Shown: piece by piece, positions 13,235 to 20,147 of the stretch
How positions within the stretch are numbered: position 1 is the first letter of the stretch
How the letters are laid out: every line of letters begins with the position of its first letter
Notes under the pieces: model-generated
What the model saw: the letters and a program-made list of their open reading frames with translations, nothing else
Databases searched by the model: none
What the model was told of the DNA's origin: nothing
Source of the DNA: a virus
IMG/VR virus record: IMGVR_UViG_3300047352_000520
Coordinates: 1-21,799 of that record
Strand: one strand, 5' to 3'
Length of the DNA: 21,799 nt
Translations under genes and position numbers: made by a program

Positions 13235-13891
13235 TCAGTAGTCTGGGACTGGGTCCACTTCTGCGTATCCTTTCGCAGCTCCTGTCGCTGCTTTTCGGCT
13301 ACCTTGCTCACGGTCTTTTCTAGTCGTGAAGTCGTTCGCAACGATTGCTCGATAAGGGGAAGTATCACCCTCTTTGCGATACTCACGCAGATATCCTTGG
13401 ACGCAGATAGGACGCCCTTTGCGGACGCGCTCAGTAAGTTTGCCTTTTCTCGAATCATGGGTCTCCATAAATAACCAAGTAGTTACATCACTATTATCTA
13501 GTGTGGTGCCAATCTTAATGGCAATCTGTGAGTTCTTACGCTCTTTGATTTCATCTGAACCAAAGAATGCATTACCAAGCACAACTTGGTTACAGAACAT
13601 ATCTTGAGGAATATTAGGTTCAATCGTTGTGACAATTAAATCCATAGGCTGACTGGTGTCATCACTGAATACAAGGTTGCCAGTAATCAACGCACGGGTG
13701 CTTTGCTTCCAACCTTTAAAGGTGTCAAGCTTTGGACCTTGTCGGTTATAGCAGAGGAGTCGTAGTTTGACCTCTCCAGCACTATTACCAGAGGGGATAA
13801 CAGCATCAGCACCGCAATAGTCAAGCCCATAAGCGTTGATTGGATCTGCAACGAAGTCTCGTAGTTCAACGGTTGCTGCAATAAAGTTCAT
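13235..13891 (-). CDS. Single-stranded DNA-binding protein, two OB folds
   Basis: A 218-residue protein that looks like two SSB-type OB folds in tandem. The first (about 1-95) has AVIPSGNSAGEVKLRLLCYN and GWKQSTRALITGNLVFS. The second (about 95-190) is closer to bacterial SSB: CNQVVLGNAFFGSDEIKERK, TTWLFMETHDSRKGKLTERV, then RKGRPICVQGYLREYR. It would coat ssDNA at the phage fork. The tail is Gly/Ala-rich and ends EVDPVPDY, comparable to the acidic tail of SSB that binds partner proteins, but with a Tyr instead of Phe at the end. Last gene of its operon. The TATAAATA before its ATG is weak promoter evidence at best. AGAGG lies 20 nt upstream. Confidence 0.75.
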   Translation of the reverse strand: MNFIAATVELRDFVADPINAYGLDYCGADAVIPSGNSAGEVKLRLLCYNRQGPKLDTFKGWKQSTRALITGNLVFSDDTSQPMDLIVTTIEPNIPQDMFCNQVVLGNAFFGSDEIKERKNSQIAIKIGTTLDNSDVTTWLFMETHDSRKGKLTERVRKGRPICVQGYLREYRKEGDTSPYRAIVANDFTTRKDREQGSRKAATGAAKGYAEVDPVPDY

Positions 13892-13927
13892 TATTTATAG
13901 TCATTGGTCAGCCTCTAATATAATCAC

Positions 13928-14560
13928 TCAACCCCACATTGCGCGAGCAACATTTGGAAGTTGAGTATCAAGAATTTCACCAACACTACGAGCGATTGAC
14001 ATATGCTCTCGTTGTGTTCCGTTGTTACCGCGTAGGTCAACGTAATGAAGCCAACTGCGAATGGTGCCTGACATATACAGCCGAGTCACAGTGTTAATAG
14101 GCAAGACTGAACGAGCACATTCTTTAGCTACACCAGAGTGCAGCAGTGATTCGTACAGCTCAACGCCTTCACGGAAGTGTTTGTCAATACGGTCTTCGTA
14201 GTACTCAGAAGTTTCACTTGGCAGGTCATCGATTGAGTTTTGCCTGTTCTCATCATCTTGACGACGGAGCTTTGGAAGCACAGTCGCAAAGGTATCAGTA
14301 GGAATTGCATACCGTTGGCTGAACTCTTGGAAAGAGAAGCTACGGTGACGCAGAATTTGTGGAGAGATAGCACGTGTAGTGTGAATCTCAACGCACATAG
14401 ACGCCATTTCAAATGGTGACCAGTGCTTGTGTTTAATCAGATAACGTAGAAGCCTTTCGCTATTAGGGTTATCTTCGTTTTTAGGATTAGAGACACGGGC
14501 AATCTTAGCGATTAGTGCCTCTGCATCTGGTGTGACCCAGATAAGTTTAGCGTCGTGCAT
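13928..14560 (-). CDS. thyX: Flavin-dependent thymidylate synthase
   Basis: A 210-residue ThyX, which makes dTMP from dUMP using FAD and NADPH. The signature RHR-x7-S is exact (Arg71-His72-Arg73 to Ser81, RHRSFSFQEFS). Other family parts include HKHWSPFEMASM and the C-terminal substrate-binding NGTQREHMSIAR. The length is typical. It supplies thymidine for phage replication together with the ribonucleotide reductase encoded upstream. Its start shares one base with the stop of the 34-residue microprotein (TAATG). Confidence 0.95.
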   Translation of the reverse strand: MHDAKLIWVTPDAEALIAKIARVSNPKNEDNPNSERLLRYLIKHKHWSPFEMASMCVEIHTTRAISPQILRHRSFSFQEFSQRYAIPTDTFATVLPKLRRQDDENRQNSIDDLPSETSEYYEDRIDKHFREGVELYESLLHSGVAKECARSVLPINTVTRLYMSGTIRSWLHYVDLRGNNGTQREHMSIARSVGEILDTQLPNVARAMWG

Positions 14561-14664
14561 TATTTATAAGAGTTAATTAATACTCGTAGTTGTTTAACAG
14601 TACAGTGTTCTGCTTTCTGCTTAACAATAGTAACGAGTTTTTCAATGTAGTCTTGTTTAGTCAT
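14560..14664 (-). CDS. Basic microprotein (34 aa) coupled to thyX
   Basis: A 34-codon gene starting MTKQDYIEKLVTIVKQ and ending LINSYK. Its ATG overlaps the upstream stop by 8 nt (ATGACTAA) and its stop overlaps the thyX start by TAATG. Both junctions are the types used throughout the operon, which makes it more than a chance frame. The product is helical and basic; no family was recognised. It explains the TATAAATA just before thyX as codons (Tyr-Lys-stop). Confidence 0.5.
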   Translation of the reverse strand: MTKQDYIEKLVTIVKQKAEHCTVKQLRVLINSYK

Positions 14665-14851
14665 TTAATTTGGTAGTAATTCTATCAAGTTCATTGACTT
14701 GACCAGCATAATATTCGCGCCATTCAGCAATAGCTAATTTAAACGCTTCAACTAGATTATCACCTAGCTCAGGACTATCGTGTTGTATATCGCCAATAAA
14801 ATCAGCGAACATCTCTTGATAGTAAGCTACAGTTCCGTATTCATTCTTCAT
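14657..14851 (-). CDS. Small acidic hypothetical protein
   Basis: A 64-residue helical protein: MKNEYGTVAYYQEMFADFIG, then an acidic and Trp-containing helix (AFKLAIAEWREYYAGQ). ATG at 14851 is chosen because GGAAAG precedes it by 9 nt and the overlap with the upstream gene is then only 11 nt. The frame is open to 14890. No family was recognised. Confidence 0.6.
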   Translation of the reverse strand: MKNEYGTVAYYQEMFADFIGDIQHDSPELGDNLVEAFKLAIAEWREYYAGQVNELDRITTKLND

Positions 14852-15122
14852 TTTTAATCTTTCCGTATAAGTTAGGTCGTACATTTCCATAGCCAGAAGC
14901 TATCTTAACAACCTTACCGTGACCTTTGACTTTATCGTGATAGGCATCAAAGATATCTACCATCGTATAAGCACGAACAGCGTCATATTTAGTAACGCTG
15001 TCGTACTCATAAGTAACGATGTGTACATCTGTAGGCAGACCTTTATCGTCAAACTTATCTAAGTCAAGCTCTTGTTCAAGGATTTGGATGTGTGACTTTT
15101 CTTCTTTAGTAAATTCAATCAT
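14841..15122 (-). CDS. Hypothetical protein
   Basis: A 93-residue protein with an acidic helical start (MIEFTKEEKSHIQILEQELD) and a beta-rich, basic end (GHGKVVKIASGYGNVRPNLYG). It overlaps the upstream gene by ATGA. No family was recognised. Confidence 0.65.
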   Translation of the reverse strand: MIEFTKEEKSHIQILEQELDLDKFDDKGLPTDVHIVTYEYDSVTKYDAVRAYTMVDIFDAYHDKVKGHGKVVKIASGYGNVRPNLYGKIKNEE

Positions 15123-15400
15123 TTAAAAATAGATATTAGTTTGTTACTCCAAGAATTTGTGGGGATTGCAGAAGTTGAAACTGCACTTGGTTTTATCAAA
15201 TACATAGGAGGATGAGAGTGAATATAAGTTTTCCTTACATATGTTTTAAGCTCATCAACAGACACGGCAGTCAAGTGATTGATAATACAACCACTTGATA
15301 ACTCTTCTGTTAAATCATATAGCAACGATGTATCTAATGATGCAATATGTAATTCGTATGACTTATATAAACGTTTTGATAGTTCTTTTTTCTTAAGCAT
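15119..15400 (-). CDS. Small basic hypothetical protein
   Basis: A 93-residue protein starting MLKKKELSKRLYKSYELH. The start at 15400 gives an 8-nt overlap with the ribonucleotide reductase beta stop (ATGCTTAA). An earlier ATG at 15454 would overlap that gene by 62 nt and is less likely. No family was recognised; the centre (YDLTEELSSGCIINHLTAVS) is mixed alpha/beta. Confidence 0.6.
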   Translation of the reverse strand: MLKKKELSKRLYKSYELHIASLDTSLLYDLTEELSSGCIINHLTAVSVDELKTYVRKTYIHSHPPMYLIKPSAVSTSAIPTNSWSNKLISIFK

Positions 15401-16124
15401 ATTGGGGTAGATTTTGATTAGCGGTCTCGAAGAACGCAGGCATACGGGATGCACGGGTCTCAGCTAGACCTTCTGCTTTGCCACGGGTGTATAGCGAATC
15501 TGAACTTGCTAGCCAGAAGTTACTCGACAGATGCTTATGCTCTGATTCCCCTTGAAGGGACTGAAGGCACCAAGCAACGGTAGCTCTCCTAAGGCTATTG
15601 AGCTTTTTGTCAGACTTAAGTCCAAGCGCTTCACACACAAGAGTGTTAGCAGCTACGTGTGTCTGCTCGTCCCGGCTGATGTCTGCGCTTGTGGTGCGCA
15701 ATCCTGTGTCTCCGAGGAATCGGAAGATTGGCAGCAAGACAAAGAAGACGGATCTTTCCAATACAACAGCTTTAAGAACTGGATGACGGTCCAGCTCAAG
15801 CCAGGTCTTGCAAATGTGTGCAGCTTCCTTCTCAAACCGGGAGGAAACTCCATGTGCAGCAGCTGCATAGTTAAGGGCAATATCATGGTTCTCTTCATCA
15901 ACAACGTTAGAAGCAAGCAACTCCTTGCAACCTTTCACATCAGGTAGGTCGCCTTTCATAGCATCGCTAATAAAGTCACCCACTGGGATTTCAAGGCAAC
16001 GAAGTGCTAGTGCTCGTTGAATGACTTCTTCGCCACCATTAAGTAGCTGACCAGCAGATACTTCGACTGGGGTCCAAGTACGCTTGCGCTGGTGAAGATG
16101 AATGTAAGGAGTTTCTGCTTTCAT
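15393..16124 (-). CDS. nrdB: Ribonucleotide reductase class I beta subunit, minimal type
   Basis: A 243-residue ferritin-like protein. The metal ligands line up as Glu45, Glu77-x2-His80 (DEENH), Glu123 (LERSVFF) and Glu153-x2-His156 (RDEQTH). The radical-carrying Tyr normally 4 residues after the first His is Leu84, so a stable Tyr radical cannot form there. Spacing between the first and second Glu pairs is shorter than in E. coli NrdB, and the protein is about 100 residues shorter. It lies directly downstream of the alpha subunit, matching the small beta genes recognised next to cyanopodovirus ribonucleotide reductases. A Tyr-free dimetal cofactor is inferred. Confidence 0.82.
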   Translation of the reverse strand: MKAETPYIHLHQRKRTWTPVEVSAGQLLNGGEEVIQRALALRCLEIPVGDFISDAMKGDLPDVKGCKELLASNVVDEENHDIALNYAAAAHGVSSRFEKEAAHICKTWLELDRHPVLKAVVLERSVFFVLLPIFRFLGDTGLRTTSADISRDEQTHVAANTLVCEALGLKSDKKLNSLRRATVAWCLQSLQGESEHKHLSSNFWLASSDSLYTRGKAEGLAETRASRMPAFFETANQNLPQYA

Positions 16125-16141
16125 TGGATTAGTTATAGGGT

Positions 16142-17560
16142 TTATTCAGCGCAGCCAACACAGGCTGCAGGGTCGTTAAAGACATTGAGAATGTCATCAT
16201 CGGTGTCGTCGTCATTAAAGCCGAACATTTCACCGAAGTTACCGTCAAGTGCAGCAAGCGCATCGTCTTTTGCTTGAGTGTTTTGCATAACTTGCAAGCT
16301 GTAGTACAGCGAAGTCTGCGGTGAATCAAGCCAGTTCTCTACAAAGTCGTTGTCGTAAGTAACAACATCGCTCCAAGAGTTGTAGCTGTAGCCATGCGCT
16401 AGCCCGGTGCGATTAAGCATTTCCATAATGCCATCGACTACACGTTTGTAACTGTTCCAGCCAACTGATTCAGCTGTTTCAACATTACCGTAGTCAAATG
16501 TTTCGACACCAAATGTAGAGCTGTCCCTATCTACTGTGCGCCCGATTGGCGGTGCAATTTCGGGGGCCGTAGTATAGCCAGCTCGGTCTGTATAACGATA
16601 ACTACAAGAGGCAGTTGGTGCGATTGCAAAGGCACGGTCCATGTTGGCGGCTCGTGCTACTTCACTGGCTGCATCAATTCCTGCTTGAAGCTGTGTAACT
16701 ATCTTACGTGCAGCTGGAGTCGTAATGTAATCACCTTCAGGATACAGATGAGCAGTCAATGCTTCACCAAACTGTTCGTATGTAACTGCTTCCAGCGCAA
16801 GGAGGTTCGCTAGTCCAAGCATACCGAGACCTACTTGACGGTCTTCTGCTTGTGATAGATATTCACCAGTATTTTCAACACCAGTTGTTGGATGCAGAGC
16901 ACACAGTTCAGCCATGCCTGCAGTGAATGCACCAGGCAACTCTTCAGGAGTACAAGCACCTAAGTTGATGTGCTCCAAGAGACAAGTCCCACGGCTACGC
17001 AGGAAGACTTCTAGGCAGACGTTGGCGTAGATACGCTCACCGTGCTGGTCACGGCGAATCTTGGCAAGCCAGATGTCACCACGAGCAATGCCTTTGAGGA
17101 TTGCTTCTTTGACAGCAGGGATAGCCATATCCCACATCACAGGTGAGAGGTTGACGCAACGTTTAGCCCAAGGGATTTCTTGCCTAGGCATATTGACAAA
17201 CTCAAGAATGTCAGGATGGTTAAGGTCAAGGTGCAGAACTACTGCTCCGTTTTTGTAGACACCACCTCTGCGTAGCTGCTCGTTAAGACAGCTATAGATT
17301 TTTCCAAATGAGCACGGGCCACTCGCAACGAGTCCGTTCCCGTTATCAGTGCCAGCGCTTCTAATCTTAGAGAGATGGACTGCAACTCCTGCTCCAAATC
17401 GTAGACCATGGCTGACATATCGCCAGCTGGCTTCAATTCCGTTGGGTCCTTCCATACTGTCTTCAACAACGAAGACTGTGCAGCTGACAGGCAATCGTGA
17501 ACTCGGGTCATCAATCCAGTTTTGAACTCGTCCGGTCCGGGCAATGACATTATTTTCCAT
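16142..17560 (-). CDS. nrdA: Ribonucleotide reductase class I alpha subunit
   Basis: A 472-residue catalytic subunit that reduces ribonucleotides to deoxyribonucleotides. Visible residues are Cys27 (PVSCTVF), Asn180-x-Cys182-x-Glu184 (ANVCLE, the thiyl centre), Cys193, the APTAS loop (314-318), the Tyr419-Tyr420 pair for radical transfer and the C-terminal Cys467-x2-Cys470. The paired Tyr and the neighbouring beta gene show class I, not the adenosylcobalamin-dependent class II. It starts right at the catalytic core, so the N-terminal ATP-cone for dATP feedback control is absent, as in many phage enzymes. An 11-nt overlap couples it to MazG upstream. Confidence 0.93.
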   Translation of the reverse strand: MENNVIARTGRVQNWIDDPSSRLPVSCTVFVVEDSMEGPNGIEASWRYVSHGLRFGAGVAVHLSKIRSAGTDNGNGLVASGPCSFGKIYSCLNEQLRRGGVYKNGAVVLHLDLNHPDILEFVNMPRQEIPWAKRCVNLSPVMWDMAIPAVKEAILKGIARGDIWLAKIRRDQHGERIYANVCLEVFLRSRGTCLLEHINLGACTPEELPGAFTAGMAELCALHPTTGVENTGEYLSQAEDRQVGLGMLGLANLLALEAVTYEQFGEALTAHLYPEGDYITTPAARKIVTQLQAGIDAASEVARAANMDRAFAIAPTASCSYRYTDRAGYTTAPEIAPPIGRTVDRDSSTFGVETFDYGNVETAESVGWNSYKRVVDGIMEMLNRTGLAHGYSYNSWSDVVTYDNDFVENWLDSPQTSLYYSLQVMQNTQAKDDALAALDGNFGEMFGFNDDDTDDDILNVFNDPAACVGCAE

Positions 17561-17990
17561 TTGTATCGTAGTAGTTAAGTTGTGGACGTGGTAGGCATTC
17601 AGCTAGGTCAGGTGGCGCATAGTTAGGTCCTTTAAGAACCTTGCCATCTGCTCTATAAATTGGCTTTCCTTGTTCATCTAGTTTACTGAGATTAGATTCA
17701 AAGACGAGGGTCATTGCTTTATCTAAATCAATCCCATAAGTAGCAGCAAACTGATAACAAACAAAGACAAGATCTGATAATTCTTTGACGACTTCTTCCC
17801 TGGCTTTAGTGTTTTCGGGGTCAGCGAAGCATTCGTCAGCAGCAACTAGGAACTCGCTAGCCTCTTCTTTAATGAGACGAGTCTGCATATCCCATAGTTG
17901 TTTCTTAATAAAACCATAACGAGAGATGTTTGGAAGAATCTCTTGACCAAACACTTCACGAAACTTTCGTGCTTGTTCTAGTAGTGACAT
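17550..17990 (-). CDS. mazG: MazG-like nucleotide pyrophosphohydrolase
   Basis: A 146-residue all-alpha NTP pyrophosphohydrolase. The metal-binding pattern is LIKEEASEFL (Glu-Glu-x2-Glu) followed by VVKELSDLVFVCYQ (Glu-x2-Asp), and the C-terminal block DGKVLKGPNYAPPDL is typical of phage MazG-like/PRA-PH proteins. Cyanophage MazG is thought to act on dGTP and dCTP rather than on ppGpp. It sits between IF-1 and the ribonucleotide reductase genes, directly abutting the IF-1 stop (TAAATG). Confidence 0.85.
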   Translation of the reverse strand: MSLLEQARKFREVFGQEILPNISRYGFIKKQLWDMQTRLIKEEASEFLVAADECFADPENTKAREEVVKELSDLVFVCYQFAATYGIDLDKAMTLVFESNLSKLDEQGKPIYRADGKVLKGPNYAPPDLAECLPRPQLNYYDTNGK

Positions 17991-18215
17991 TTATTTTTCT
18001 CTTAGTGTGATGCGACCTCGGTCAAGGTCATATGGACTGAGTTCTACAGTGACGCTATCTCCAACTAATAGTTGAATCTTGCGTGTAATAAGTTTACCCG
18101 ATGCACGGCATAAACAGATGTGACCTTCAGGGTCTTGTAACTCAACACGGAAATATCCGTTACCATCTTCTCTAAGGATATGTCCCTTAGCAGATATTAC
18201 ATTAGCTTTAGCCAT
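17991..18215 (-). CDS. infA: Translation initiation factor IF-1 homologue
   Basis: A 74-residue protein that matches bacterial IF-1 over its whole length: MAKANVISAKGHILRE at the start, GYFRVELQDPEGHICLCRAS in the middle, and GDSVTVELSPYDLDRGRITL at the end (E. coli: MAKEDNIEMQGTV, MFRVELENGH, GDKVTVELTPYDLSKGRI). It is one S1-type OB fold of the usual size. The AHISGK segment reads CRASGK. IF-1 binds the ribosomal A site during initiation. Phage-encoded IF-1 is rare, known from some very large phages. It could favour translation of phage mRNAs or bind RNA in another way. It is contiguous with its neighbours on both sides. Confidence 0.92.
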   Translation of the reverse strand: MAKANVISAKGHILREDGNGYFRVELQDPEGHICLCRASGKLITRKIQLLVGDSVTVELSPYDLDRGRITLREK

Positions 18216-18416
18216 TTAAAATCCTTGTCCAGATTTACTCTTATCTTTTTTTGGTTCATATCCCAGTGATACCTTGAGCAATTGCTCGTCAGTTTCACGA
18301 GAAAGCAGCATGCACATTTGGTCTACCGCCATAGCGAATATCCCTGCGTCTGATAACTGCTTAACTCTGTGTTGAGCTAAATCAAATATAAGCTCTTCTC
18401 TCTCGTTCTGTGTCAT
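18216..18416 (-). CDS. Small helical hypothetical protein
   Basis: A 66-residue helical protein starting MTQNEREELIFDLAQHRV and ending in a basic stretch (KKDKSKSGQGF). ATG at 18416 is preferred over 18470 because it cuts the overlap with the upstream gene from 89 to 35 nt. Its stop directly abuts the IF-1 start. No family was recognised. Confidence 0.6.
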   Translation of the reverse strand: MTQNEREELIFDLAQHRVKQLSDAGIFAMAVDQMCMLLSRETDEQLLKVSLGYEPKKDKSKSGQGF

Positions 18417-18834
18417 TAGTTGTAAGTCTATTTTCAAATTGATGGTGAGTTGTAATATCAACTGGGTCATCCCACATCTGCATTCCTACAGATTTAAAGA
18501 AGCGGGTAGTGACAATTCGTCCGTTAACAACGTGCTCATATCGCAAGCAGTCATAGTGACCGCCTCCGCAATTAGATTCCCAGTGCATATCTAAATGCTC
18601 TTGTGTATTTGCTTCACAAGGCGCAGCATCTTCACCGTCATCCATATCGTTGTAGTAGAACCAACCACGCCAGTAGTCATCTTCATTTAGGGTAACAACT
18701 TCTAACCAGTCTGCTTCGGTATCATCCATATACCTGTCGTATGCATATTCAGCATCAGGTTCAGCAAGGTCAGGAATCAGATGGTCAATGGAAGGATCGT
18801 CGGAATGGATAATTCCGTAAACATATTTTGTCAT
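18382..18834 (-). CDS. Acidic, Trp/Tyr-rich hypothetical protein
   Basis: A 150-residue very acidic protein (PDAEYAYDRYMDDTEADWLE, YYNDMDDGEDAAPCEA) with many Trp and Tyr and a Cys/His cluster (HWESNCGGGHYDCLRYEH) that might bind metal. No family was recognised. Its acidic character would suit a DNA mimic or an inhibitor of a DNA- or RNA-binding protein, but that is speculative. It is coupled upstream by ATGA. Confidence 0.6.
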   Translation of the reverse strand: MTKYVYGIIHSDDPSIDHLIPDLAEPDAEYAYDRYMDDTEADWLEVVTLNEDDYWRGWFYYNDMDDGEDAAPCEANTQEHLDMHWESNCGGGHYDCLRYEHVVNGRIVTTRFFKSVGMQMWDDPVDITTHHQFENRLTTNDTERERRAYI

Positions 18835-19178
18835 TCAGGATGTGCGTATGTGTAAGCGTCTAGCGTTGCCGGCAGGTGTTCGATGATGCTATTAGCCCCA
18901 ACGAATCTTTCAACTGACTGCTCGACATAGTCGCAGTCTTCGTCGCCATCGGCATCGAGTTGGCAAGAGACTTCCTCATGTACGACAACGAGCGTCGGTG
19001 TGAGTTCCACCGATAGCTCCTCTGCAAGCGCCGTACGAGCGCCTGAGGCCGTCTTAAGAGGCACAAAGTGGAGTTCAGCTTGCTCAGCTTCCGTGAGAGT
19101 TTTGACGTGGTCTTTGAGACGTGTGCAAGGGGCACAAGACTCTTGAGTAAATACATAAAGCTCGTAAGTTTTCATCAT
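18831..19178 (-). CDS. Thioredoxin/glutaredoxin-like protein
   Basis: A 115-residue thioredoxin-fold protein. The redox pair is ESCAPC (Cys15, Cys18), followed by RLKDHVKTL and the cis-Pro loop ELTPTLVVV. The C-terminal 40 residues are acidic and longer than in small glutaredoxins. In phages such proteins often reduce ribonucleotide reductase, whose genes lie downstream. A role as polymerase processivity factor, as host thioredoxin does for T7, is unlikely, because the polymerase lacks room for the thioredoxin-binding loop. The ATG is doubled; either may start. Confidence 0.78.
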   Translation of the reverse strand: MMKTYELYVFTQESCAPCTRLKDHVKTLTEAEQAELHFVPLKTASGARTALAEELSVELTPTLVVVHEEVSCQLDADGDEDCDYVEQSVERFVGANSIIEHLPATLDAYTYAHPE

Positions 19179-19181
19179 TGA

Positions 19182-19490
19182 TTAAGCAGGTGTTCCGTCG
19201 GTGTAATAAAAACCACCGATACAGTTGTCGCTATTAGATATTACTAAATGTCGTGCGTGTTGGTAACACTTCATACCCATATGATATGAAATCATGACAG
19301 GGTCACCGACATTTACTTGGTCTAAACGACTGCATAGAATCAAACGGTTAGCAGGTGGTTTACGTTTGTATTGAATCTCGGCTTCGTAACCGAGGTGCTC
19401 GTCTTCTTCCATCGTGTTTGGATTGAAGACAGTACGCATTTCGGGAGCAGTCACAGGGATTGCTTCCATTTCAGTGTTGAGTTTGAACAT
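19182..19490 (-). CDS. Hypothetical protein
   Basis: A 102-residue protein starting MFKLNTEMEAIPVTAPEM. ATG at 19490 shares one base with the upstream stop (TAATG). The frame extends to 19553, but that would overlap the upstream gene. The C-terminal half contains several Cys and His (CSRL, MKCYQHARHL, NCIGGFYY). No family was recognised. Confidence 0.65.
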   Translation of the reverse strand: MFKLNTEMEAIPVTAPEMRTVFNPNTMEEDEHLGYEAEIQYKRKPPANRLILCSRLDQVNVGDPVMISYHMGMKCYQHARHLVISNSDNCIGGFYYTDGTPA

Positions 19491-19933
19491 TAGTAGGAAG
19501 TTAGTAAGTAAACTGCAGCAGCAGTTAGCACAAGCAAACTGAAGTAACGCCACCCTGCATAATCATCTTGGATATGAGGAGGTGTATCGACAAAGCGAAA
19601 GCTACTGCCGACAAATTCTGATTTTACTTCTGGTGCTAAATACTGCGTAATAGCAGATGAATACATCTGATTTACAATGGTTTGAACCATCTCTTTAGAT
19701 AGTTTGAAATATTCAGATTGAGGCACACGCACTTCTCCGTAGAACTTATGAAAGTATTTCTCTAGTTCACGGTAGTTATCGTGTTGCCAGTATCCGATAA
19801 TTTCTGTTTTGGTTCCTACAGCTAATGCTTTAAAGCGAGCAGTAGGGCTGGTTGTTATGCCTACTTTATAGCCACCAAACATAGTATCTCGTAAGAGATA
19901 AAGGTAGCCAGGCTTGTGTTCAATATTAATCAT
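19490..19933 (-). CDS. GIY-YIG/T5orf172-like protein with C-terminal membrane helix
   Basis: A 147-residue protein. Residues about 7-85 resemble the T5orf172 branch of GIY-YIG nucleases: PGYLYLLRD, YKVGITTSPTARFKALAVG, ELEKYFHKFYGEVRVPQSEYFKL. Arg and the tyrosines are present at family positions. The last 18 residues (YFSLLVLTAAAVYLLTSY) form a hydrophobic helix that should anchor it in a membrane, uncommon for this nuclease family. ATG at 19933 is chosen because an 8-nt overlap joins it to the repeated CSPKPMF coding segment. A longer reading to 20014 overlaps the upstream gene and is less likely. Confidence 0.6.
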   Translation of the reverse strand: MINIEHKPGYLYLLRDTMFGGYKVGITTSPTARFKALAVGTKTEIIGYWQHDNYRELEKYFHKFYGEVRVPQSEYFKLSKEMVQTIVNQMYSSAITQYLAPEVKSEFVGSSFRFVDTPPHIQDDYAGWRYFSLLVLTAAAVYLLTSY

Positions 19934-19955
19934 CAAACATAGGTTTAGGTGAACA
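19933..19955 (-). repeat. 23-nt direct repeat, copy 1 (codes CSPKPMF)
   Basis: It is identical to copy 2 (20150-20172) at 22 of 23 positions. Read on the minus strand in the frame of the preceding gene it gives Cys-Ser-Pro-Lys-Pro-Met-Phe-Asp-Asp-stop, but lies just after that gene's TAA. Confidence 0.8.
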
Positions 19956-20147
19956 TTAGTTTGAAGTAGCGATTTTTGTGGCAAGGTCACTGATTGATTC
20001 GTGCCCGTATTCACGTGCAGCTAATCGCCCTTGTTCAAAGTCATCAGATTCAATGGTGCCTTTGAAGTAGCGATAGAAAAAATCAATAGCTTGAACAGCT
20101 ATTAACTGTTCTTTGTCAGTAAGAATTACATGATGGTCAATCGTCAT
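19956..20147 (-). CDS. Small acidic protein, possibly truncated or read through
   Basis: A 63-residue protein starting MTIDHHVILTDKEQLIAVQA and ending DLATKIATSN. The stop TAA is followed in the same frame by nine more codons for CSPKPMFDD and a second stop at 19926-19928. These nine residues match the tail of the gene immediately upstream (CSPKPMFENDD). Either a mutation shortened the protein, or the TAA (context AAC TAA TGT) is read through. The second stop makes the normal 8-nt overlap with the next gene. Start at 20147 is chosen over the upstream ATG at 20183. No family was recognised. Confidence 0.6.
   Translation of the reverse strand: MTIDHHVILTDKEQLIAVQAIDFFYRYFKGTIESDDFEQGRLAAREYGHESISDLATKIATSN

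Noticed and set aside
13204-13458. Leftward 84-codon frame at the SSB end
   Set aside because: It lies mostly inside the SSB gene in another frame, with no ribosome binding site and no coupling; the SSB frame shows conserved OB-fold pattern.
13892-13927. Tiny upstream ORF (12 codons) before the SSB start
   Set aside because: AGAGG is well placed for it, but a 12-codon product overlapping the SSB start is too little to call a gene or an attenuator.
14560-14572. TATAAATA directly before thyX as a late promoter
   Set aside because: The bases are explained as the last codons (Tyr-Lys-stop) of a 34-residue gene, and the box is too close to the ATG for transcription to start between them.
16142-17560. 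Class II (B12-dependent) ribonucleotide reductase
   Set aside because: The Tyr419-Tyr420 pair for radical transfer and the adjacent beta-type gene with six metal ligands indicate class I.
18831-19178. Thioredoxin-like protein as polymerase processivity factor
   Set aside because: The polymerase appears to lack the thioredoxin-binding loop, so reduction of ribonucleotide reductase is the simpler role.
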